In this document: piece by piece, positions 1-5,518 of the stretch | Numbering within the stretch: position 1 is the first letter of the stretch | How the letters are laid out: every line of letters begins with the position of its first letter | The notes under the pieces: model-generated | Seen by the model: the letters and a program-made list of their open reading frames with translations, nothing else | What the model was told of the DNA's origin: nothing | Database searches by the model: none | Source: Actinobacteria bacterium ADurb.Bin346 | GTDB lineage: Bacteria > Actinomycetota > Humimicrobiia > Humimicrobiales > Humimicrobiaceae | Direction: 5' to 3' | DNA: 16,335 nt | Assembly: GCA_002068775.1 (NCBI GenBank) | Contig: MWAX01000153.1 | Location: 1-16,335, forward strand | Made by a program: the position numbers and the translations under genes

Positions 1-382
1 CTGTTGTTTTCTTGTATAATATTTTCTATCATAAGACTAACCTAAAGATTTAAAATAATAATAAATACTAATAAAAAAATAAAAAAATAAACTTGAATCC
101 TTTAAACATAAATGCTTATTAGCGCTTACTTACTTACTTGACAGATACAGTTTATGCAATTTATCCAAATAATTACAGGATTAAACTTTTTTATTATAAC
201 TGTAGTAAACTTACTGTCAACCTGCTGTTTATTTATAAAGGGCAAATTTAGGCAAAAAACACACCTCACTGTACTTAACCACCGTTACAAAAAAGGAAAA
301 ACTGCAGTAAATGTAATTTCATCAATACAGTGTATTTAGGCAATAAAATATTTGACAGGAAGTACGGATGAAATCGAATTGC

Positions 383-403
383 TTCATTTAAAATCTAAAT
401 GAA
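383..403. repeat. 8-bp perfect inverted repeat with 5-nt loop
   Basis: TTCATTTA at 383-390 is the exact reverse complement of TAAATGAA at 396-403, with AAATC between. No T-run follows, so it is not a normal intrinsic terminator. It is flanked by two similar stretches, about 369-385 and 400-418, that share ATGAAAT and TTGCTT. This could be a regulatory palindrome or chance in AT-rich DNA. Confidence 0.4.
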
Positions 404-455
404 ATGGTATCGTTGCTTATATAAAAAATCTTTTAGAGACACTAATATAAGATAA

Positions 456-483
456 TTCAAACTTGAAATTCATGTGGTATAAT
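456..483 (+). promoter_or_regulatory. Extended -10 promoter for the tRNA-Ser genes
   Basis: A perfect TATAAT at 478-483 is preceded by TG at 475-476, giving the extended -10 form TGnTATAAT. The -35 is weak: TTCAAA at 456-461 with a 16-nt spacer. Transcription would start near 490, about 40 nt before the first tRNA, which is suitable for a 5' leader removed by RNase P. The -35 lies within a small palindrome, TTCAA-AC-TTGAA (456-467). Confidence 0.6.
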
Positions 484-528
484 TTTAAAAAGCGTTATGG
501 CTGATTGTTTTTTTGCATTTAAATTTGA

Positions 529-620
529 GGAGAGATGGCTGAGTGGTTTAAAGCGCACGCCTGGAGAGCGTGTGAGTGGCGTAAGCCGCTTCGAGGGTTC
601 GAATCCCTCTCTCTCCGCCA
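529..620 (+). tRNA. tRNA-Ser, anticodon GGA
   Basis: The gene folds as a class II tRNA with a long variable arm, as expected for serine. The acceptor stem pairs GGAGAGA at 529-535 with TCTCTCC at 610-616, followed by discriminator G and an encoded CCA at 618-620. The anticodon arm has loop CTGGAGA, so the anticodon is GGA and it reads UCC and UCU. The T-arm contains GGTTCGAATCC. It is the first of two tandem serine tRNAs, separated from the next by 10 nt and presumably co-transcribed with it. Confidence 0.96.
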
Positions 621-630
621 GTTTCAGCCA

Positions 631-724
631 GGAGAGATGGCTGAGTGGTTGAAAGCGCTCGACTCGAAATCGAGTAGGCAGACTAACATCTGTCTCGAGG
701 GTTCAAATCCCTCTCTCTCCGCCA
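631..724 (+). tRNA. tRNA-Ser, anticodon CGA
   Basis: This is a second class II serine tRNA with the same acceptor stem as its neighbour (GGAGAGA at 631-637 with TCTCTCC at 714-720), discriminator G and encoded CCA at 722-724. The anticodon loop CTCGAAA gives anticodon CGA, reading UCG. The variable arm is long. Its last 22 nt are also the antisense of the 3' end of the MFS transporter gene, whose stop codon lies in the T-loop. No intrinsic terminator is obvious just downstream. Confidence 0.96.
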
Positions 725-1914
725 GTAAAATCCATATTTCTGCCAAATGTTTTTCTATATAAAAATGGGAAAAAAGAAACCAGTATTATTCCTGCAATTA
801 TAATCAGGAGCACTGAATATGTTGTTAATTTCATCCCAATTGAATCTGCTGCTTTGCCAAGCAGCATCATAGTAAGTGAGGAAATGCCCTGGCTAAGCCC
901 CATGACAAGAGCAGATGCTATGCTGAGTTTTGTCGGGAAAATATCTTGGGCAAGCCTTATGCAAAGCGGCAGGGATGAAATAAAGAAAAAGCCCGAAACA
1001 ATGAATAATATTACTGGAGTAATTCCATTTGACCTGAAAATAAAAAATACAAATGGCAGGCCAAGAAGTAAGCTTATCTGTATAAGCAGTATCTTATTTT
1101 TTAATTTATCCCATAAATAACCTGCAAGAAGTCCTCCTGAAGCGCCAACAAGACCAAAAAAAGTAAAAATCAAACCGATATTTGTCAGGTTTACGCCAGC
1201 TTGTGTAAAATACAGAGGCATAAATGTAATAAGTGTAAGCCATAAAAGGTCTCTTCCAAAAGAAACAAATATCACTATTGCAAGCAGGCCTATTTTTATT
1301 TTTTTGACTTTTAAAAGAGTTTTAAAAAAAGAAACACTGCTGCTTTTATCTCTGTACTCGGACGAGCGGGGAAGGTATTTGAAAAGAATTATTGCCATTA
1401 TAATTCCAGGAATCATTGCAATCGGTGTAAAAAAAATACCAATCTTTTCAATAATCAGTATTATAAATAGTGAGCCCAGAGAATACCCGAATGTACCGGC
1501 AAAAGATATCAGTGAGTTGGCAAGCCCTTTTCTCCTGCCTCCGTAGTGGCCGCCCATTGCAGCATTAGGCGGATGCAGGGATGCAACAGCAAGGTTACCG
1601 ATAAAAAGAAATACAAGAATTATTGCATAATTTGGCGCTATGCCAAGCAGGCTTATAAAAATTGCAGAAAAAAGCGGTCCTGCAATTAAAAAATATCTGT
1701 AACCATATTTATCTGAAAGAAAACCAAAAACCGGCTGGGTCAGGCTGTTTGATATGCCGGAAATTGAAGTGAGCATGGAGACCAGAAAAATCGACAGATT
1801 GAATCTGGCTGCAAGCACAGGTATCAGACCAAGTATAAAACTCGAATAAAGGTCTGTTACGGCATGGCTGCTGACGGCAAGTCCCAAATGGAATCTGGCA
1901 CTTTTATGTTTCAT
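703..1914 (-). CDS. MFS transporter, fosmidomycin-resistance (Fsr)-like
   Basis: The 403-residue protein is very hydrophobic and has the size and spacing of a 12-helix major facilitator permease of the inner membrane. The N-terminus (LGLAVSSHAVTDLYSSFI, about residues 11-28) and the early QPVFGFLSDKYG motif (about 60-71, the loop 2-3 signature) resemble the Fsr group of drug exporters, as does a HPPNAA segment where Fsr has HPE. The substrate cannot be told from sequence. The ATG at 1912-1914 has only a weak ribosome binding site. The gene stands alone and converges on the tRNA-Ser pair. Its last seven codons and TGA stop are the antisense of tRNA-Ser(CGA), so the tail GGERGI is dictated by tRNA sequence. 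In Firmicutes the space between tRNA-Ser and the SRP RNA often holds tadA, which is absent here. Confidence 0.85.
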   Translation of the reverse strand: MKHKSARFHLGLAVSSHAVTDLYSSFILGLIPVLAARFNLSIFLVSMLTSISGISNSLTQPVFGFLSDKYGYRYFLIAGPLFSAIFISLLGIAPNYAIILVFLFIGNLAVASLHPPNAAMGGHYGGRRKGLANSLISFAGTFGYSLGSLFIILIIEKIGIFFTPIAMIPGIIMAIILFKYLPRSSEYRDKSSSVSFFKTLLKVKKIKIGLLAIVIFVSFGRDLLWLTLITFMPLYFTQAGVNLTNIGLIFTFFGLVGASGGLLAGYLWDKLKNKILLIQISLLLGLPFVFFIFRSNGITPVILFIVSGFFFISSLPLCIRLAQDIFPTKLSIASALVMGLSQGISSLTMMLLGKAADSIGMKLTTYSVLLIIIAGIILVSFFPFLYRKTFGRNMDFTGGERGI

Positions 1915-2082
1915 GTTTTTTTAAATTCTTTATAAATTTAGTTAGAGTCTGCAGGATGATTAAAAATCAATAATATTATTAATATTGTTAAAATTATTAA
2001 TTAACCCTTCGACCAAATAATGAAATTCTACTATTTTAAAATTAATTGGCAATATAAATCATGCATAATATAAAGAGGGAAC

Positions 2083-2187
2083 AAAGCGTCAATAAATAAG
2101 CTGCAATAAAGAAAGGACAAAGCGAGGACAAAGTAGTAGTAAACCGGCAATAAAGCGTCAATAAAACGAGAATAAAACGGCAAAGGT
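2083..2187. repeat. Degenerate ~11-bp A-tract repeats upstream of the SRP RNA promoter
   Basis: Units of the form AATAAA plus five GC-richer bases recur. The clearest are three adjacent 11-mers at 2149-2159, 2160-2170 and 2171-2181 (AATAAAGCGTC, AATAAAACGAG, AATAAAACGGC). Related units with uneven spacing lie at 2083-2130. The 14-mer AAAGCGTCAATAAA occurs exactly at 2083-2096 and 2152-2165. Runs of A about one helical turn apart are the classical arrangement for intrinsically curved DNA. A role upstream of a strong stable-RNA promoter is inference. Confidence 0.6.
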
Positions 2188-2227
2188 TTACTTCAAGCTC
2201 TGGAGAACGATTTTACTTTAAGCCCAG

Positions 2228-2256
2228 TTTAATTTTTTTAATTAATCCTATATAAT
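2228..2256 (+). promoter_or_regulatory. Promoter of the SRP RNA gene
   Basis: TATAAT at 2251-2256 is a perfect -10. It lies 17 nt from a weak -35-like TTTAAT at 2228-2233. The predicted start, 6-9 nt after the -10, falls at about 2263-2265, exactly where the RNA's closing helix begins. Confidence 0.65.
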
Positions 2257-2264
2257 CTTTTTAA

Positions 2265-2531
2265 ATCGTGCTAAGCGGGGAGCTAGCGGTGCCCTGTACT
2301 CACAATCCGCTATAGTGAGGCCGAATTCCAGGCATAGGTTCATGGTGGTGAGGTTTGCGTCTGCGTAAGTGGCGTTGAAAGCCGGGTCCTGTGCGGCGCA
2401 GTGTTATAAACTCCGTCAGGTCCGAGAGGAAGCAGCGGTAAGTAAATTTCTGCGGGTGCCACAGGGATACCTGACTGGAGCAAACTGCGCGGGTGGCACT
2501 TGTTATCATGGGTCGAAGCCTGGTGCACGGT
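2265..2531 (+). ncRNA. ffs: Signal recognition particle RNA, large bacterial type
   Basis: This is the RNA scaffold of the signal recognition particle, which with Ffh targets membrane and secreted proteins. The Alu domain is recognisable at the 5' end by the conserved blocks GGTGCCCTGTA and CAATCCGCT (about 2288-2313). The S-domain hairpin that binds Ffh is at 2413-2437 (GTCAGGTCC, tetraloop, GGAAGCAGC). The two ends pair: CGTGC at 2267-2271 with GCACG at 2525-2529. This layout matches the roughly 270-nt scRNA of Bacillus rather than the short 4.5S form. The tetraloop at 2424-2427 is GAGA (GNRA class) rather than the common GGAA. A T-rich run starts right after the closing helix. Ends are estimated to within a few bases. 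Confidence 0.95.
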
Positions 2532-2536
2532 CTTTT
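2525..2536 (+). terminator. Probable 3' end and terminator of the SRP RNA
   Basis: The last strand of the closing helix (GCACGG, 2525-2530) is followed immediately by TCTTTT (2531-2536). The terminal helix followed by a short U-run would act as an intrinsic terminator. The U-run is short, so some readthrough into dnaX, which starts 72 nt after the RNA end, is possible. Confidence 0.5.
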
Positions 2537-2602
2537 CATGATTAAAATTTTTAATAAATTTAATATTATTTTCATAATAACTGTATTCGGAACTGATATT
2601 TT

Positions 2603-4426
2603 ATGAGTTATGTTTCATTTTACAGAAAATGGCGCCCCCAGACATTTTCTGAAATAATCGGTCAGGAATATATTGTCCAGACGCTTCAGAATGCAATAAG
2701 CAAAAAAAGGATATCGCACAGTTATATTTTCTGTGGGCCAAGAGGCACGGGAAAAACTTCGCTTGCAAGGATTTTTGCAAAAGGACTGAATTGTGTAAAC
2801 GGTCCCACATCCCGGCCCTGCAATAAATGTGAAAATTGCACAAGTATTTCTGCCGGAACAAATATAGATGTTGTTGAGATTGATGCCGCTTCAAACAGGG
2901 GTATAGGCGAGATAAGAGATCTGCGTGAAAAAGTAAAATACCTCCCGGTGAAACTCCGAAAAAAAGTCTATATTATTGATGAAGTGCATATGCTTACAAA
3001 TGAAGCTTTTAATGCGCTGCTGAAAGTCCTGGAAGAACCGCCTGAGCATGTCCTTTTTATAATGGCCACAACTGAGCCTCACCAGGTGATACAGACCATT
3101 ATGTCCAGATGCCAGAGGTTTGACTTTGAGCCTGTTCCTGTAGAAAAAATCAGGCAGAGGATCTCAAGCATAGCTTTAAGCGAGAATATAACAATAAATG
3201 AATCTGCGCTGAACCTTATTGCAAGATACGCAGACGGAAGTCTGAGGGATGCTGACGGCATACTGGAGCAGCTTTCATCTCTTGGAGACAGCAAGATTAC
3301 TGTGGATGATGTCACATCGCTTCTTGGAATAATTGACCAGGAGATGCTTTTTGAGTTTGCAAATATTCTGCTGGAACGTAATCTGGGCCAGGCACTCCTT
3401 TTCATAAAAAGGATAATTTCCAGCAACTTGAACCTTAAAATATTCACCGCTGAATTCCTGGAACATTTATACAGTCTTTATGTGATAAAAAATTACGAAA
3501 ATCCCCTTGATATTCTTGATATTTCTGAAGATTACCGTAACAGTTTCTTTAATCAGGCAGGTCTTTTTAAACAGGAAGAACTTGAATTCCTGATGGATCT
3601 GTTCTCGGACCTTTTAAGGCAGATAAGATGGAGTGAAAATGCCAGGTCTTTTTTTAAAACTTCAATAATTAAAGCAATTACCCATGAGAATGCGGATATT
3701 TCTCAATTCAGCAAAAAATTAAGGGAAATTGAAACAGAAATCCGGAATATTAAAGAGAAAATAATTTCAGGTGCAGAAGCCTTGGACTATGCAAAACCTT
3801 TTTCCAGCAAAGAAAATGCTATTGCCAGTAAACAAGAGCAGGAGGTCGGCACATTAAAAGAAGACTTGAATGGCGAGGACAAAGAATCCAAAAAAGTAAA
3901 AGCGGAGATAAGCAAGCCGCAAAAAGACCCGGGTGGGTATGAGAGCCTTATTTCTGACAGGTGGGACGAGCTGCAGTTAAATTTAAAGTCAAAAAAGAGG
4001 GCTCTTCAGGCAATGTTTGCAGAAGTCAGGAGCTTTAAGATAATTTCAAATAAAATAATATTTTATCTTGACAATAATAAAAATTGGCACAAAGACCACC
4101 TTAGTATCCAGGCAAACATTGAGATTGTTCGTAGTATAATAAAAGATTTAACCGGGAAAAATTTTACAGTTTTTTTTGAACTGTTAAGCGAAGATGACAA
4201 CGGGGCTGAATCCACACAGGAACCGTCTCAATCAAATAATATCAATATAAATAATAGCGATATTCATTCAGAAAATATGGCAGCAGCTCCAGTAAATATG
4301 GCAGCAGCTTCAAAAAATATGATGGCAGCTCCAGTAAATATTACGACAGCTTCAGAAAATGAACATGAGACTGACGATAATATATTTGAATATTTTGAAG
4401 AAAAATTTCACATAAAGGAGAAATAA
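2603..4426 (+). CDS. dnaX: DNA polymerase III subunit tau (clamp-loader ATPase)
   Basis: DnaX is the ATPase of the clamp loader that opens the beta clamp and couples replisome parts in the cytoplasm. The 607-residue protein has an AAA+ core with Walker A GPRGTGKT (45-52), four zinc-binding cysteines (C64, C73, C76, C79), Walker B IIDEVH (124-129), sensor-1 region ATTEPH (155-160) and the SRC arginine-finger motif (168-170). A conserved C-terminal domain spans about 445-540 (from DRWDEL to FFELL). A low-complexity Asn/Ala/Met tail holds four 7-residue repeats (558-585). An in-frame A AAA AAG heptamer at 3991-3997 is a possible frameshift site for a shorter gamma-like form. The ATG at 2603 has only a weak upstream GGA. 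It heads the conserved dnaX-ybaB-recR operon, directly after the SRP RNA. Confidence 0.97.
   Translation: MSYVSFYRKWRPQTFSEIIGQEYIVQTLQNAISKKRISHSYIFCGPRGTGKTSLARIFAKGLNCVNGPTSRPCNKCENCTSISAGTNIDVVEIDAASNRGIGEIRDLREKVKYLPVKLRKKVYIIDEVHMLTNEAFNALLKVLEEPPEHVLFIMATTEPHQVIQTIMSRCQRFDFEPVPVEKIRQRISSIALSENITINESALNLIARYADGSLRDADGILEQLSSLGDSKITVDDVTSLLGIIDQEMLFEFANILLERNLGQALLFIKRIISSNLNLKIFTAEFLEHLYSLYVIKNYENPLDILDISEDYRNSFFNQAGLFKQEELEFLMDLFSDLLRQIRWSENARSFFKTSIIKAITHENADISQFSKKLREIETEIRNIKEKIISGAEALDYAKPFSSKENAIASKQEQEVGTLKEDLNGEDKESKKVKAEISKPQKDPGGYESLISDRWDELQLNLKSKKRALQAMFAEVRSFKIISNKIIFYLDNNKNWHKDHLSIQANIEIVRSIIKDLTGKNFTVFFELLSEDDNGAESTQEPSQSNNININNSDIHSENMAAAPVNMAAASKNMMAAPVNITTASENEHETDDNIFEYFEEKFHIKEK
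3991..4035 (+). promoter_or_regulatory. Candidate -1 programmed frameshift site in dnaX
   Basis: The zero-frame codons TCA AAA AAG at 3989-3997 create the slippery heptamer A AAA AAG, the same one used by E. coli dnaX. A -1 slip would add 13 residues and end at TAA 4036-4038, giving a product of about 478 residues. Downstream, 4001-4034 can fold as an imperfect stem-loop: GCTC with GAGC, TTC with GAA, and an inner GCAA-TGT-TTGC hairpin. No convincing upstream Shine-Dalgarno stimulator is seen, and A-runs are common in this gene, so chance is a real alternative. Confidence 0.35.
4274..4360 (+). repeat. Four 21-bp tandem repeats in the dnaX 3' region
   Basis: Four in-frame units at 4274-4294, 4295-4315, 4316-4336 and 4337-4357 encode NMAAAPV, NMAAASK, NMMAAPV and NITTASE, followed by a further Asn codon. 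Units 1 and 3 resemble each other, as do 2 and 4, suggesting a 42-bp duplication of a 21-bp pair. They lie in the unstructured tail after the conserved C-terminal domain. Confidence 0.75.
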
Positions 4427-4738
4427 ATGGGATTTAACTATCAGGAAATGATGAAACAGGCAAGGGCTATGCAGAAGCAAATGGAAAAAATCCAGGAGGA
4501 TCTCAAAAATACAGAATTTGAATCATCTTCTGGCGGGGGAGCCGTAAAAGTAATAGTCAATGGAGATCAGGAGCTGCTTTCAATAAATATTGATAAAGAT
4601 GCAATAGATATAGATGATACCGGCATGCTTGAAGACATGGTCATGGTGGCAGTAAATGATGCGCTTAAACAATCCAAGGAAGAAGCCAGATCAAGGCTCT
4701 CAGGGCTAACTGGCGGTATGGGGATTCCGGGGTTCTGA
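4427..4738 (+). CDS. ybaB: YbaB/EbfC family nucleoid-associated protein
   Basis: This small cytoplasmic DNA-binding protein of 103 residues forms dimers in known homologues and binds DNA with little sequence preference. The sequence shows the family features: an N-terminal amphipathic helix rich in Met, Gln and Lys (FNYQEMMKQARAMQKQMEKI), a central beta region with GGGAVKVIVNGDQEL, and a C-terminal helix ending in a glycine-rich GLTGGMGIPGF tail. Its ATG directly abuts the dnaX TAA, and AAAGGAGA at about 4414-4421 lies inside the end of dnaX as its ribosome binding site. The placement between dnaX and recR is widely conserved in bacteria and suggests a link to replication or recombinational repair. 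Confidence 0.95.
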   Translation: MGFNYQEMMKQARAMQKQMEKIQEDLKNTEFESSSGGGAVKVIVNGDQELLSINIDKDAIDIDDTGMLEDMVMVAVNDALKQSKEEARSRLSGLTGGMGIPGF

Positions 4739-4739
4739 T

Positions 4740-5339
4740 ATGTCCAATTTTTTAAAAAGCATTGAAAACCTGATAAATGAATTCAGAAAACTCCCCGGCA
4801 TAGGGCCCAAGTCTGCAAAACGAATAGTATATTATCTTTTAAAACAGCCCCCGCATGACATTGAGCGGTTTGCTCAAAGCATGAGCGATATGATAAAAAA
4901 CATAAAATTCTGTAAAATATGTTTTAATATTTCTGAAGATGATATATGCAATATCTGCAGTGATAAAGGCAGGGATTGCGGCAAAATATGCATTGTTGAA
5001 GAAGTAAGCGATGTTTCAATAATTGAAAGCACGGCTGAATACAGGGGGCTCTACCATGTGCTTGGAAACCTGCTTTCACCAATAGATAATATTGGCCCCG
5101 AGGAAATAAAAATACCGGCGCTTCTGAAAAGAATAAAGGACAGCGAAATAGATGAAGTTATAATCGCTCTTAATCCCACAGTTGAGGGCGAAAGCACAGC
5201 GACATATATACGTAAAATATTAAAACCCCTTGAAATAAAAGTGACAAGACTTGCAAGCGGCCTGCCTGTGGGGGGAGTAATAGAATATGCAGACGAAATA
5301 ACGCTTGGGCGTGCGCTTTCTGACAGAAAAGAGTTTTAA
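4740..5339 (+). CDS. recR: Recombination protein RecR
   Basis: RecR acts with RecO (and RecF) to load RecA at single-strand gaps during repair. The 199-residue length is typical. The order of parts fits the family: a helix-hairpin-helix DNA-binding motif (FRKLPGIGPKSAKR, 15-28), a zinc finger with C58, C61, C70 and C73, then a Toprim domain starting around IVEEVSD (85-91) and ending with the conserved RLASGLPVGG segment. The ATG starts one base after the ybaB TGA, so translation is probably coupled. It is the last gene of the dnaX operon. A 179-bp gap with its own promoter follows. No stable terminator hairpin is visible after the stop, only a T-rich stretch. Confidence 0.97.
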   Translation: MSNFLKSIENLINEFRKLPGIGPKSAKRIVYYLLKQPPHDIERFAQSMSDMIKNIKFCKICFNISEDDICNICSDKGRDCGKICIVEEVSDVSIIESTAEYRGLYHVLGNLLSPIDNIGPEEIKIPALLKRIKDSEIDEVIIALNPTVEGESTATYIRKILKPLEIKVTRLASGLPVGGVIEYADEITLGRALSDRKEF

Positions 5340-5396
5340 ATAGTGCTCATATATGATTATTTTTTAAATTTTATTTTTTTACAAAGTATATTTCAT

Positions 5397-5425
5397 TTAA
5401 ATTGTAAATCAAACTGTGATATAAT
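5397..5425 (+). promoter_or_regulatory. Probable promoter for the nifJ-lysC-asd operon
   Basis: A perfect TATAAT lies at 5420-5425. The hexamer 17 nt upstream (TTAAAT, 5397-5402) is a poor -35. Transcription would begin near 5432 and leave a leader of about 87 nt that contains the hairpin at 5451-5472. Confidence 0.45.
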
Positions 5426-5450
5426 TTTTTGGTTTGTTTTGCAGTCAAGC

Positions 5451-5472
5451 AATAAGGGCAAGCGCTCTTATT
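5451..5472 (+). promoter_or_regulatory. Hairpin in the leader of the oxidoreductase operon
   Basis: AATAAGGGC (5451-5459) can pair with GCTCTTATT (5464-5472) through nine base pairs including one G-U, closing a four-base loop AAGC. The nearest T-run (5482-5487) is 9 nt past the stem, too far for a standard terminator. A weaker alternative stem, CTCT 5466-5469 with AGAG 5477-5480, abuts that T-run and would compete with the first hairpin. The function is unknown: an operator, mRNA stabiliser or attenuator are all possible. Confidence 0.45.
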
Positions 5473-5518
5473 AAATAGAGATTTTTTAATTCTATATTTT
5501 AAGATAGGAGATATAAAA

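Larger units (their letters stand above)
1..528. other. AT-rich intergenic region upstream of the tRNA-Ser pair
   Basis: No gene is supported here. The one open frame of note (154-339, 61 codons) has no ribosome binding site and a composition like the rest of the spacer. A perfect TATAAT sits at 15-20, but its -35 would lie outside the window. A TTGACA occurs at 138-143 and another at 352-357, each without a matching -10. A short TTAC run lies near 127-138, and an inverted repeat is at 383-403. The tRNA promoter near 456-483 is listed separately. Confidence 0.6.
1915..2264. other. Intergenic region between the MFS gene and the SRP RNA
   Basis: This AT-rich stretch between divergently transcribed units holds no supported gene. 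It contains the leader of the minus-strand MFS gene, for which I see no clear promoter, an A-rich repeat array at 2083-2187 and the SRP RNA promoter at 2228-2256. Confidence 0.6.

Noticed and set aside
154..339. 61-codon open frame in the first intergenic region with a hydrophobic N-terminus
   Set aside because: There is no ribosome binding site before its ATG, no recognisable domain and spacer-like composition. I treat it as chance.
535..762. 75-codon open frame across the two tRNA genes
   Set aside because: It is produced by the repeated tRNA-Ser sequences, which fold convincingly as tRNAs. There is no independent evidence of translation.
2300..2575. Two minus-strand open frames over the SRP RNA
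   Set aside because: They lie antisense to a structured RNA with clear conserved motifs. The peptides are Pro/His/Arg-rich and resemble no protein.
2541..2580. AT-only hairpin between the SRP RNA and dnaX
   Set aside because: Pairing needs a bulge and has no GC pairs. It is expected by chance in such AT-rich sequence.
5340..5400. Possible intrinsic terminator after recR
   Set aside because: T-runs are present, but no stable GC-containing stem precedes them.
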